From Lunularia cruciata (taxonomy: Eukaryota; Streptophyta; Marchantiopsida; Lunulariales; Lunulariaceae), in the NCBI GenBank assembly GCA_948567375.1, contig OX419757.1, positions 41,602,001 to 41,666,000 of the forward strand: a stretch of 64,000 nucleotides of DNA. Direction: 5' to 3'. Each line of letters opens with the position of its first letter. Within the stretch, counting starts at the first letter, position 1. Shown here piece after piece: positions 13,028 to 23,556 of the stretch. Under the pieces are notes generated by a model, which made no database searches, was not told where the DNA came from, and saw only the letters and a list, made by a program, of their open reading frames with translations. A program made the translations under genes and the position numbers.

Positions 13028-13600
13028 GGTAATACATGTGGTATGGATATAGTATCTACCTATACTATAGGTGTTAGGGTCTATATATAGAACCTTCAAG
13101 TAGCATCATCACTTAATGTTAGAGTATTTAGATCTTATTTTTGAGAGAGGCAGTAGTTCATTCCATCACCTTAGTACCGTTTCTTCAATGCGTATAAATG
13201 TTGAAAATATATATATGGTAATACATGTAGTATGAATATAGTATGTACTTATAGTATGTTAAGGTTTATATACAGCACTTGCAAGAGCATCAATTAGAGT
13301 TATTTTAGAATCTTTAGATCTTATTTTTGAGAGAGCAAGTAGTTCATTCCGTAGTGAGGTTGGAAGCATAGTTGAAAAGGTTGAGCAACATAGTTAAGAA
13401 GTTTGAGTAACAGGATGGAAAAGCAAAGTAATACACCAAGTTTTTCATTAACTTAAAACCAGCATACTAACCTACCAGTATTCTATTCCTCTAGTAGTGA
13501 TTAGATTTACAATAAGAACTTAGTATAAATTAAATTTTTATATATTTTTTATTAAATTTGCAATACGAGAAAATCAGCATAAATAAGGTGTTTATCTTTC
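13028..13600 (+). repeat. 3' LTR remnant of the decayed Copia element
   Basis: Matches the 5' LTR remnant at 9023-9420. It contains an internal duplication: the segment starting with TAATACATGT...GTATG recurs at about 13040 and 13218, including the TTAGATCTTATTTTTGAGAG block. The outer end is uncertain. Confidence 0.6.
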
Positions 13601-15681
13601 TTATGTTTTAAATACTATACAGATTTGCAGTAACAAAGTTACACCGTACCCGTGTAAACAACACTATGTACTACTGTGTAAACAACACCGCACGATCACG
13701 ATGAGTATGACGCGCTCTTGTTGCTTATGCAGTGTAGCAACTTAAGCCGCTGATTTAGGCCGTTGTGCACAGTAATTTCTAAATTCACGCGAAAGACACG
13801 CTCATGATCGCAGGACGTCCGGTTGTGCTACAGATTATGTGGATTGATCCCGCTGACTCAAGGTTCTGGAAATCTGTCAGTTTTAATTTATAAATTATAA
13901 GTTTTCTCATCACTGTAAAGGTTGTGTTAGTTTCATTGAAATTTTATTAGAAATTTAAAAATGTTTACAAAGTCAACGTGATGACTAAATGCCCGTATCA
14001 TCGTAGTTACCGTATAGTATCGGGTTTCATCTCTACAAGAACGTGATACACGATCAATTGGTGTTCGGATCTAGCACTCTTACGTTCAGAGCAGAACTGA
14101 GTTTCAGGATCACCATATGGCCAGCACACCCAGGATTTCTCACATTTGAAGTTTTCCTTGTCCACGCTTGAAACAGAACCTAGGTCGGTAATAGACGACA
14201 TTATAAATCGTACTAATACTTGGGGGCCCAATTTCGAATTTTATTTCTCTTCAGTCACGTGTGTATATCCCTGCAGAAAACATTTTATGCGATCCAGCTC
14301 ATTCTAAATCAAGATTCAGGAACTGCTACAGCTTCTCATTACAAAATGTTGATGGGACGAAGAATAAGTGAACAAGGCAGAATGGCTATTTTTATCCAGT
14401 ATATTATTATTTGGATCAGTTGAAGTATTATTACGTGGTTAGATCCAGAGGTACAAGACAACTGATCATGAAACAGTAAACGGCCTCCGCCCTTCAATTG
14501 CCACTGGGTCAATTCAAACTTATACGTCCATAATGCAGGACTAGTGGTCCTCTGACTGTAAGTAGGATTGATCCAGCACATCGTGAATCAAGATTACTGT
14601 AAGAATTCATCAATTATATGATATTGAGACGTGAGAGATGCTTAAAATGGCCCCTTAAGTACACTCAAAACCATGGGCTGCGCAAGCCTATGGCTCGGTC
14701 ATGTTTAAGGAATGTAAACCGGACTTAAATGCGCTTGAAATGTCGGCATCGCATCCCTGCATCTCCTCAGAAAGTAGGTTTGCTGATTATTCTACCAAGT
14801 AATCACATTAGATCAGATTAGTCCTCGACATCTGTACACCGTTTTGAGACTGCACGGGACCTCAGACTTCGTCCATAGAGAACTCGAGTACATGGACATT
14901 CGAGGTATGGACATGAATTCCGGAGTGTATTTCAAACATTAAAAGAAGCTGTTGCTAAGCAGGTGGAGATTTGCTATAGATAATCAGAGATATATTGAAT
15001 CTAAATATGGCCGACTGGCAGATCGTTTATTTCTTTCAGAAAATTTCAAACCACTTGGTCTAGTTTGATGAGAGACCATGTTCAAGAAACAGCTTTAATT
15101 TATCGCAGCGGGTGGCCTCTCTGGGCCGATACCTCTTCTGTAAAACCCAAGCTCTAGAAAGTCCATTTGATCATTATTAAGAAAGCGGAGCTCCTAATGA
15201 GCAGCGCCTTATTCTGCAGCTAGCGCTAGAGAAATTAAAAGTCTGTCGAAGCCGGACAGGAAGATTAATGCTTAGAGTTCTAGAAACTCTCCACTACTCA
15301 TGCGCTGCGATGTGACCAGTCTACTGTATCTGCCAGCTGGTTTCACACTCTTGAGTATTGTTTTGTTCTACATTTCAAATAGGCTGCTCGACTATCTGAA
15401 CAAAAGTGAAAAGAATGACGGATGAAAGCTAATTAAATGATTTAAACTCTGTCAGCGGACACATATATATAAATATTCTGGCAGCTGTAGAGGTTTAGGC
15501 TAGCCTAAATCTGTGCTGCTGGCAGTTGCAAACAGTGGGCGAAATGTGAGTGTCAATGTGACATGCATGTTACACGCCTCTCCTGACTGCTTCGAATTCA
15601 CCTAGGTTTGTCTCCGAGCTATGTTTCTAGCCTGAATCATTCAGTAACTAGATGAAGCTCAATTGCAAAAGCATTTACAGC
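13601..15681. other. Intergenic, no gene recognised
   Basis: I see no coding similarity, RNA gene or clear repeat. The short open frames at 14007-14581 lack any recognisable motif. Confidence 0.4.
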
Positions 15682-16930
15682 TTAGAAGTTGTACGGTGAC
15701 TGGTACACGGTTCCAAACCTCCAAGAAGAAGGAGCAACGTTATAGAATGTTATGGTCCTTCCATTGCCTAATGTAATTTTGAAAGTTAAACTTTGGCCGA
15801 CGAGGTTGCTGTAAGCCTCCCAGTTCATGCCCCAGTTCTGTTTCATGGTGAAAAAGTTGGTCCTGGAACCCTTGATTGCAGCAGCGACAACATTTCCTCC
15901 GCCTCCAACATTGGTCATGAGAACCAAGTTCCAGTAGGGGTTTCCATTCAGGTGAAACTTCATTCCTCCGGTCTTGTAGCAGGGGGTCCTACAGAGAAAT
16001 TGACCAAACAAGCTTTCTTTAGGCTCTAGCTACACAAGCTGAAGTCTGAAAATCAATCCCTTTATGTGAACAGCTGATTCTAATGTTAAATTTTTTGTGC
16101 GCTTTATAACAGTGGAACATTCGGAAAACCAATCCCTATGCTTAAAGCTGCTCATTAAAATGGCAAGCGATCCAGCAACTTCGTTACAAATGTAGGGAAG
16201 ACGTAGTAAAAGGTTCTACTGTTTGGATGCTTACCTGCGGTACTGAACGGGAATGACTCCAGCAGCCTGGTTGGCAAGGCGGGTGAAAGCGGCGTAAGCC
16301 AAGTCAAAGTGGAGCTTTGGTGAGTCACACCAGCCTCCGTATGAACCTTGCGGACACAAGTTGGTTGCGGTGATTTTAATAGAGCCAGCAGTTGCATAGC
16401 ACCACTTTCTGGCGTAGTCTGTAGCGGCGATTTTGCACTTGATTTCGAAGCAAGCTCCGCATGTCAGACCTCTGTTGAATAGTGGAGAACTCAAAGCTGC
16501 AGTTTGAGCTCCGTAGCCCAAGGCGAACGGGTTGGCATAACCGCATCCACCGTCTGCAGGTTTAAAATGGATTCCCTCAATATTTCGTGTTAACGTTCAT
16601 ATCCAAGTTTTTGTGCCCGTTAGGCGAAGGCATTGTCTATCGACCGTGGTTCACAAAATTTGAATCAATTTCAAGTCTAAAAACGTGATATCATTAGCTT
16701 GCATACCAATTTTTCATGATGCACCAGGTCAAATCGAAGAGAAAGGACATACTCATTGTGCCAGAAGCGTCCGTTCCTCCGTAGAAGGTTGCCTTGGCGT
16801 CATACCACGATGTGGTACCAATCACATACGGGTCGAGGGCTTTCACAAGAGCGCCATTATTGAGAATCAAAAGGATCGGCACGAGCAAAGTTCCAACCAA
16901 GCCCATCCCACTCATCACCATTGTTGCCAT
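15682..16930 (-). CDS. EXPA: Alpha-expansin-like cell-wall loosening protein, gene 2 (3 exons)
   Basis: Minus-strand exons 16930-16753, 16553-16235 and 15988-15682, joining to 267 residues plus TAA; introns of 199 and 246 bp begin GTATGT and GTAAGC. Exons 2 and 3 have exactly the same lengths (319 and 307 nt) and phases as in gene 1, so the two are paralogues. Seen here: a signal peptide (about residues 1-31), KATFYGG, DASGTM, LTCGACFEIKC, the HFD motif (KLHFDLAYAAF) and the C-terminal QNWGMNWEAYSNL and NVAPSSWRFG. The role is apoplastic wall loosening by pH-dependent, non-hydrolytic action, as known for the family. An upstream in-frame ATG at 16948 exists, but the MAT start at 16930 is shared with gene 1 and leads directly into the signal peptide. 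The frame is intact and likely functional. Confidence 0.93.
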
Positions 16931-18974
16931 TTCTCTACAATATAGCACAACAACAAAAACATACAGTAAGCAACGGCTTTCTACAATAACAAAACATAAT
17001 CAAGACGAATTACGGTAAACGGCGGTGGGAGGTCCATTTGGAAAAGGCGGAGACACATTTGGAAAATTAAAACACAGCAAATGTCGGCTTTCAACCTTTG
17101 GCAAGTGATTTTGAAGCCAGAAATGAGGAATGTGGGTGCATGTGTGTCTTATCTAGGTTGAATCATTGGCCTATTACAAAACTAGTATATTATCCCAGAA
17201 CCAAGCGGTTTAATGGCCATTCCAGCACATGACCGGTACCTGAGAGAAACAAACAGGAAGAACAACAAAGTGTTGATGTTGCACTCGCTGAACAACAAAC
17301 TGGAAGATCGACCCCTCCCAGTGATCCTGTTGGTAATGATGGAGACGTCTGATGTAGAATATATTGCTGGGTCTGCTTTTATATGAGTTCTAAGCTTGAG
17401 ACAGACGATGCCTGGAGAATACTTAGTTACCGGACCGAGTTGAAACCTTAATGTTGCAGGATGCAAGTTGCCATGCGACTGAGATCCACGTCCACCTCCT
17501 CCGCACTCGCCATTCTTTCAATCATGCAAATGTTTTCGTCATCCTTTCCACACTAATCGTTCCCGTGAACATGTCGGTTGTATCCTGTGATCTTACCAGT
17601 TGCAAACGTGGTCACCGAGGCAGTTGATTACTGCAGCACAGGCGCAAGATGTGCAATTCCACGAATAATGCTGACGACGATTCCAGCTCCTCAAATCCGC
17701 AGGCAACAAGCCACGCCAACACACACCGTGGCTGTTCGAGAGCGGGAAAGGATTGGAGCATCTGGATTTGTGCATATATTCAGAAAGTCACTTTGAATTT
17801 CAATCAATCTGGACACAGATGTAGTGACCGTCTAGTTCGACTGTCCTTGGTGCCCTGAATGCAATCCTTGTCAATGCGTTCTTTATCTTCAGCTGCAGCT
17901 GATCTTCTTCTACGTCCTTTCCTTTACTCAAATTGTCAAAAATGAAACATGGCTTGCTGCAACACGAGGTGAATTCTGCACACTAATCAATCTCCCGAAT
18001 CTCTTACTAACCAAATAATGTTTCAGCTCGTATGTTCGAATCATAAGCATTGCGTTTCAGATAGAGAACAGTGAGAGCTAGGTCCTGCGCCTTCATATGA
18101 TTTCCATAAATTTTGTGATAGGTACGCCATCAGACAGGGCATCGTGAACTGGGAGGAGGCTCTATCGGAAGTTACCGAAATCGAGATAAACAGACAACAG
18201 CTGGTTTTGCAAACTCTACTGTGCTACTCAGAAAAACGATCCAGTAGCTATTAGCAGCTTGGGAACCTGTGGTATCGTTCATGTTCCTTTGTGTACATCT
18301 ACGTTTTGAATCTGATTTTTCAGAGATTTTCTGTGCATTTGCGGTACCGTGCGTTAATATTGTTTTTGTCACAGAAAGTTCCTCACGCATCAACTGTCAC
18401 CGGATCGCTCTGAATTGTACAAATCTAAAATTCGATTTCACTCTCTCTGCACTACCGTAATTTACTCTGAATTACTGCATTACTCTCTGCTCTGCATTAC
18501 TGTAATTTCTGTCACAGCAGGTTTCTCACACGTGAATAGACGCTGATGACATCTCACCAGATCGCTATGGGTTTGCAGAAATCTGGACTTTAATGTCACT
18601 TGTACTCTCTATCGAACCCGATCATTCGACAACCAAAGAAATTGGTCTCGGATAGGACTAGATTTGTGAATGTTAGAATAAGTGCTATTGGCAGCACCTG
18701 CTCAAGAAGGCTGAAAGCAGATTTTCTCGCATTCACACATGAAGTCCTGTCCAGTTCCGTCAACATCCGGCAAAGATTGTATCTTCCGGCTAAGTATGGA
18801 CTAGCAAAGTACGGGCGAGATTTAGCCCGGGGACTATGAAACACATACATCTACAGTAATACTACGATGCACAGTTCCCTAGATCGGGGTGTTCTTGGTA
18901 AGTTCACCCTCCTCTCGGCAACTCGCAAGATTTCCAGATACTCATCCGGGGTACTCATCCGTTCACCTGGGACA
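16931..18974. other. Region upstream of expansin 2, no further gene
   Basis: A TATA-like ATATAAAAG on the minus strand at 17377-17385 could be the expansin 2 promoter. It lies about 450 bp from the ATG, which would mean a long leader or a leader intron. The remainder shows small open frames without recognisable motifs. Confidence 0.35.
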
Positions 18975-19016
18975 CTAGACTCTGGACTATGCAGTCAATT
19001 CGTTTGTCAAGGAATG
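18975..19016 (+). repeat. Left piece of LINE copy 2, split by the Copia insertion
   Basis: This piece reads TLDYAVNSFVKEC, corresponding to MDTTFNIFVKEC of LINE copy 1. The LINE sequence resumes at 36720 with TGCAAGAGC, after the Copia LTR. The split point corresponds to one place in copy 1, so the Copia element jumped into this LINE copy. Confidence 0.65.
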
Positions 19017-19021
19017 CATAA

Positions 19022-19245
19022 TGAAGATTCAATTCAGTAATACACAAGAAATGCATCATCATCATGGTCCACAAAATAATTCACTTCATTGAAGCTACGT
19101 CCACATAAACTCACTTCGAAGCTTTACTAAACTTTTGATCATAAAACTAATGTGTCATAGAGAACTTCTACAAGCTCTCTTATATAGTAGTCCAGCCCTA
19201 GTCTAACTAACCAGAATTACTCAAAACCTGAGTTAATTCTTAACA
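19022..19245 (-). repeat. 3' LTR of the Copia element
   Basis: 224 bp; on the minus strand it begins TGTTAAGAATTAACTCAGG and ends CTTCA. It aligns with 36519-36719 through blocks such as CCAGCCCTAGTCTAACTAAC and GGCTACGTCCACA-like segments. Confidence 0.88.
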
Positions 19246-19697
19246 ATCTCCCCCTTGACTCATGTCTTGGGGTCCTTAATCTCTATAACCTATATGATTA
19301 CTCAGCAGGAAGTCCTAGAAGGAAACTAAACATAAATCCCTCTGTAAACTAGAGTTAACTAGAACTAAACCATAGCCTAAACAAGATAGAGTAAAATCAT
19401 ATATACAGATAACACAATTGCTAGTCTATTGCTTGTGTCCATATTCAAAACCTACGATTTGGCACAATGTTTCAAAAAACTCTCCAAGGAAATCACTTTG
19501 ATAAAAGCATCAGCAGGATTGAGTTTACCATGAATCTTGACTAGCCCAATCATTTTGTTAGACATAGCCTATCTGAGAAACTAATAATAACTAATGTCGA
19601 TGTGCTTCACTCTATTGTCCATCACCTGATTTATTGCTAGATGTAAAGCACTCTGGCTATCATAATGAAGATTCACAGTGCAATGTGTCAATCCCAT

Positions 19698-20135
19698 CTA
19701 TGTGATAAGCCTGTCAAACCAAATTGTTTTCTTTGATACTTCCACTGCTGCTTCATACTCAGCTTCTGTAGTAGACTGAGCTTCGCACTTTTGCAATGTA
19801 GATCTCCGACTTATGCATTCACCTCCAAGTGTGAACACATACACAATCATAGATTTCCTCCCATCCAGATCTTGTACATAATCAGCATCTACATAGCCAA
19901 TAAGTGATTTGGCATTGTATGATTTAGCATCAAACACAAGGCCAAAATCCAATGTACCCTTGACATATCTAAGGATCCACTTCACAACTTCCCAAGGTAT
20001 CCTCTTTGGATTTGACATGTATCTGCTAGTCTTGCCCATAGCTAGAGCAATGTCAAGCCTAGTGCAAATCATCAAAAAAATGAGACTTCCCACTGCCTTG
20101 TTGAAGGGGATCTTGGACATCAAACCTTTCTCCAT
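19698..20135 (-). pseudogene. Copia RNase H domain segment
   Basis: 145 residues: RYVKGTLDFGLVF, IGYVDADYVQDLDGRKSMIVYVF, then STTEAEYEAAVE. This is the C-terminal RNase H end of Copia pol, which removes the RNA strand during reverse transcription. It is separated from the RT segment by a single in-frame TAA (a Gln codon in the usual motif, explicable by one C-to-T change). Confidence 0.85.
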
Positions 20136-20156
20136 GGCATCTGCTGGACAAAGAGC

Positions 20157-20973
20157 TTATGAAAGCTTGAAGTGAGAAGCTAAAGGAGTACTCATATCCT
20201 TACAGTTCTCCATGTTAAATCTTGCAAGTTCCTTTCTAGCATACTTGCCTTGAGTTAACCATAGCTTCCCTTCCTCCAAGTTTCTTTGGATCTCCATCCC
20301 CAAAATCCTCCTTGTTGTACCAAGATCTTTCATTCTAAACTCATAACTCAAGAGAGCTTTGAGCTTATCAACATCGGATCTGTTCCTAGCTGCAATAAGC
20401 ATGTCATCCACATAGAGTACTAGAATAATGAAGCAAAAGACTTCATTACTCACCTTTTTCATGTATACACAAGGATCAAACAAATCCGTGTAACCTCATG
20501 AAACCATCAAACGGTTTGTTCCATTGTCTAGTGGCTTGCTTCAATCCATACAAGGATTTTAGCAACCTACAAACCATATCCTCTTGGCTATTCTTTACAA
20601 AGCCCATAGGCTGTCTCATGAATATCACCTCATCTAAATTGCCATAGAGGAAAGTAGTGACAACATCCACTTGATCTAGGATAAGACCAAAGAAAGTCAC
20701 AATAAGCGATAAGCGAATAGTGGCATACTTAGTAACAAGAGAGTAAACCTCATTGTAATCCATACCTTTTTCTTGTGTGAATCCCTTGGCCACCAACCTG
20801 GCCTTGTAGATCTTCTTTTCTCCATCAATGGGTCTGTCTTTCAATTTGTAGACCCACTTACTATCCACCAGTTGTAGATGTTTTGGGAGCTTCACTAGCT
20901 CCCAAGTCTTGTTGTCAATCAATGATTGCATCTCCCTCTTCATTATTGTATTCCACTCAAGCTCTTCCATCAA
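20157..20973 (-). pseudogene. Copia reverse transcriptase segment (frameshifted)
   Basis: Two overlapping open pieces, 20973-20476 and 20483-20157, are in different frames. The first has DSKWVYKLKDRPIDG, KARLVAKGFTQEKGMDYNEVYS and LKSLYGLKQATRQW; the second has the YVDDMLIA active-site block and GTTRRILGMEI. Together they cover the Copia RT. A frameshift near 20480 breaks it. Confidence 0.88.
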
Positions 20974-21165
20974 AGCTTGAGCCTCATTATATGAAGAAGG
21001 TTCCCCTTCTCCCGAGATAATGCCATACCATTCTTATCATCATCATCAAGAGAGAGAGATATCCTCATCTCCTAATTGTGTTGAATCAGCCCATTTTCCA
21101 AATCATCTAGGAGCATGAATAGAGCATCCAGACATCCTTCTTGTTGAAAAATCTGCTTGATCTTC

Positions 21166-22336
21166 CTATGTTTGCATGTATTGAGGTTCACCAATCTCCT
21201 CATGCTCTTGTAATTCCTTGATTTGGGAAACTTGCTCCTCTATGGGAGCACCTCCTTGTGCCTCATCATGAATACCATCATAATTAATCTCCCCCTTAAT
21301 GATATTTAGAGGAGATTTTCCCTTGTTAGTATGAGGAGCCTGAGCTTTCTCTACCTTGGTCGGTGATCTAGACTTATTTAATGAAACATCTCTACTGACA
21401 ATCAATTTAAAGGTGAGGGATCCCACAACTTGTAACCCTTCACAACACTTTGGTAGCCAATAAAACACATTCTTGGAAGTAAGATCCAGCTTAGATCTAC
21501 TTTCCTTGGGTATGAGAGGATATGCTTTACATCCAAAGACTACTAAATGACTATAATCTGCAAGCAGTCCAAGCCTCATCTCAAAAGGTGTCATGTAATG
21601 AATTGCACTAGAAGGAGAAAGGTTTACTAAATAAGCTATAGAGTTGACAACTTCAGCCCAAAACACATGTATAAACTTTATTGGCTCAACATACTCCTCA
21701 TTTTCTCCAATAGTGTTTTATTGAGCCGCTCAGCAACACCATTTTGCTATGGAGTATATACTATTGTGAGATGGAAAGTTATCCCCTCTTCTTGGCAATA
21801 CACCTCAAATTCTCTAGAAGTGTATTCCCCACTATTATATGAGCACAGAAATCTCACTTTCTTACTAGTCTGAATCTCAACTTGGGCTTTCTACTTCTTG
21901 AAAGTGACAAAGACCTTAGACTTTTGATGTATGAAATAAATCCATACAAACCTCAAGTAATCATCAATGAAAGATACATAGTATAGCTTTCTAGTGAGGA
22001 GTAGGGGATGTGTACCACACGTCACTATGTATATAATAAAATCTCTTTAGAACTATGAGTTTCCAATGCCAAAAGCACTTTGATGTTGCTTCCCTAGTAC
22101 ACAATGCTCTTAGAATTCTAAACTACTAGACCTCTAAACTACAATGTAGAAATAAAGCCTTTCTTGCAAAGAATAGACATTTTGTTTTCATTAATGTGAC
22201 CTAACCTTGAATCCCACAAGTAGTCAATCATATCATGAGATTTAGTAGCATGAGCTTCTCCACAAACAATGTTGCCCTCTAGCACATATAGATTCTTGTG
22301 CCTATTACCCTTTAAGATGACTTTTCTCCTAGCCAT
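21166..22336 (-). pseudogene. Copia GAG-pre-integrase and integrase
   Basis: 22336-22139 encodes the GAG-pre-integrase segment (NLYVLEGNIV ... YLWDSRLGHINENKMSILCKKG). About 21900-21670 reads through the integrase core (YNSGEYTSREFE, then YTP-stop-QNGVAERLNKTL), where the first Gln of the usual PQQNG motif is a TAG. 21666-21166 is the C-terminal integrase region (FWAEVVNSIAYLVNLSPSSAI, TPFEMRLGL). Integrase inserts the cDNA into the genome. The reading frame is broken at several places. Confidence 0.8.
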
Positions 22337-23103
22337 GACTCAAAGTACACCATCAACTACTTCTAGCCATGACTCAAAGTACACCATCAACTACTTCCCA
22401 TTGATGACCATTTGTGTCTAACATGCCAAGAGATATCAAGTTCTTCCTCATGTCAAGGATATGCCTGACATTAGTCCATATGCGCACAAGACCATCAAAC
22501 ATTTGAATCTTAATAGATCCAATGCCTACAATTTAACAAGGTTGATCATTCCTCATCAAAATTGAACAGTTTGATATCAAGTAAGAACTAAAGAACTCTC
22601 TTCTGTAATACATATGGTATGAACAAGCACAATCTAGAATCCATTCATCTCCCCTTTGTTGAAATGAAGTACAAAGTGCATTCCATTGGTTTCATAGAGC
22701 ATAGTCATCATCAAGCAGGTCCTCCTCTTCTTCTTCCTTGTTGTCTTTTGCCACATTTGTTAAAGAAGGCCTGATTGCTTTGCCATGACAATCTCTCTTG
22801 AGGTGGCCAGCTTTGCCACACTTCCAACAATACATGGTCTTATGGTCTTGGGATCTCCCTCTAGACCAAGATCTAGTCTTAGATCTCTGCTCCCCACCAT
22901 TTTTTCACTTTTGAGTCCTTCCTTGATTCACATTCAACACTTTTTGAAGGAATCAAAGGTTGAGAAGGTAACATCATCTTCTATTGAAGATCATCTGTTA
23001 ACATAGCACTCAACACCTCATTGTAGGTGATGGTATTTCTATCATGATGTAGTAACACTCGTGACAAGGACTAGTAGGATGTAGGGAGAGAACTCAACAA
23101 GTG
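22337..23103 (-). pseudogene. Copia gag C-terminus, zinc knuckle and protease
   Basis: Reading from the Gypsy insertion leftward: HLLSSLPTSY-stop-SLSRVLLHHDRNTITYNE (end of the gag capsid domain), a zinc knuckle CWKCGKAGHLKRDC (C-X2-C-X4-H-X4-C, about 22832-22791) and a degraded protease site DEWILDCACSYHM (about 22650) in place of the usual WILDSGAS-HM. Nucleocapsid and protease functions are known for the family. Several stops are present, so the segment is inactive. The right edge abuts the GAGG target duplication of the nested element. Confidence 0.78.
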
Positions 23104-23107
23104 GAGG
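23104..23107. repeat. Target-site duplication GAGG, left copy
   Basis: GAGG directly precedes TGTC at 23108, and the same four bases follow GACA at 33054-33057. With one copy removed, the Copia gag sequence reads across the junction (P-L-H-L-L-S-S-L-P), which supports these element ends. Confidence 0.7.
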
Positions 23108-23556
23108 TGTCACGCCATTTGTAGTTCCGCATCTAGATGCTCGGACACTGGAGTTCCAGTGATGGTAGTTAGAGTTATTCTAGTTGTTTCTCAGGGACTA
23201 CTTTCTGACGGTTAGATTTCGTGTTCGGGGTACTGACTTCACGGTGGGGCCCACCGTCACTTTGCACCGTTTGCACCGTCGAGTGTGCCGTCAGCGGGAC
23301 CGTTAGGGTTTCAGGGCTAGCTCGAGTCCAGGGGGTATAGTTTTGAAGTGAGCTCCAGAGAGCTCACTTCTCTGATGTTGAGCCTTCGAGTTCCTGGCTA
23401 TGGTGGACAGAGGCCGGCGAGCGTCACCTGGATTCTCTATGCTTGAGTGGGTGTGGCTTGACTGTAATCAGTGCCCAGTTGTTGGCAGTTTATAGAGTGA
23501 CAGATCAAGTACTGATCTGAGTTGAGTTGAGTTGAGAATGTTAAGCAATCTGATTA
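23108..23556 (+). repeat. Terminal repeat A, first copy (A1)
   Basis: 449 bp, starting TGTCACGCC and ending CTGATTA. It matches 32499-32947 over its full length with four transitions (23113, 23184, 23206, 23221). It contains a 17-bp palindrome at 23241-23257, repeated CACCGT units (23254-23312), a TATA-like GTATAG at 23336-23340 and an 11-bp-arm hairpin at 23345-23370. Repeat B, which precedes A at the 3' end, is absent before this copy. Confidence 0.93.
23345..23370. promoter_or_regulatory. Hairpin just after the TATA-like site in repeat A
   Basis: Perfect 11-bp arms (GAAGTGAGCTC / GAGCTCACTTC) with a 4-nt loop, a few bases after GTATAG. The same structure is kept in A2 at 32736-32761. The position is compatible with a transcription-start or R-region structure; the function is inferred. 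Confidence 0.5.

Larger units (their letters stand above)
9023..13600 (+). mobile_element. Heavily decayed Ty1/Copia retrotransposon between the expansins
   Basis: Order on the plus strand: LTR remnant (about 9023-9420), gag (about 9640-10380, with a degraded zinc knuckle near 10340), protease region (near 10515, VWYAYGRALEHMT in place of the usual WYADSGASEHMT), integrase (about 11190-11660, with GPMSVSSIRGSRYY and LPKELWAEVV), RT (about 12260-12700, with KYKWVYRTKLDAKG and HKVRLVAKGY) and RNase H (about 12765-12960, with DDNPSAIKLVYN and EFHKRTNLINIQYHYVK), then a 3' LTR-like region (13028-13600). Domain order gag-PR-INT-RT-RH defines Copia. Many stops and frameshifts show it is dead and old. 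Confidence 0.85.
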
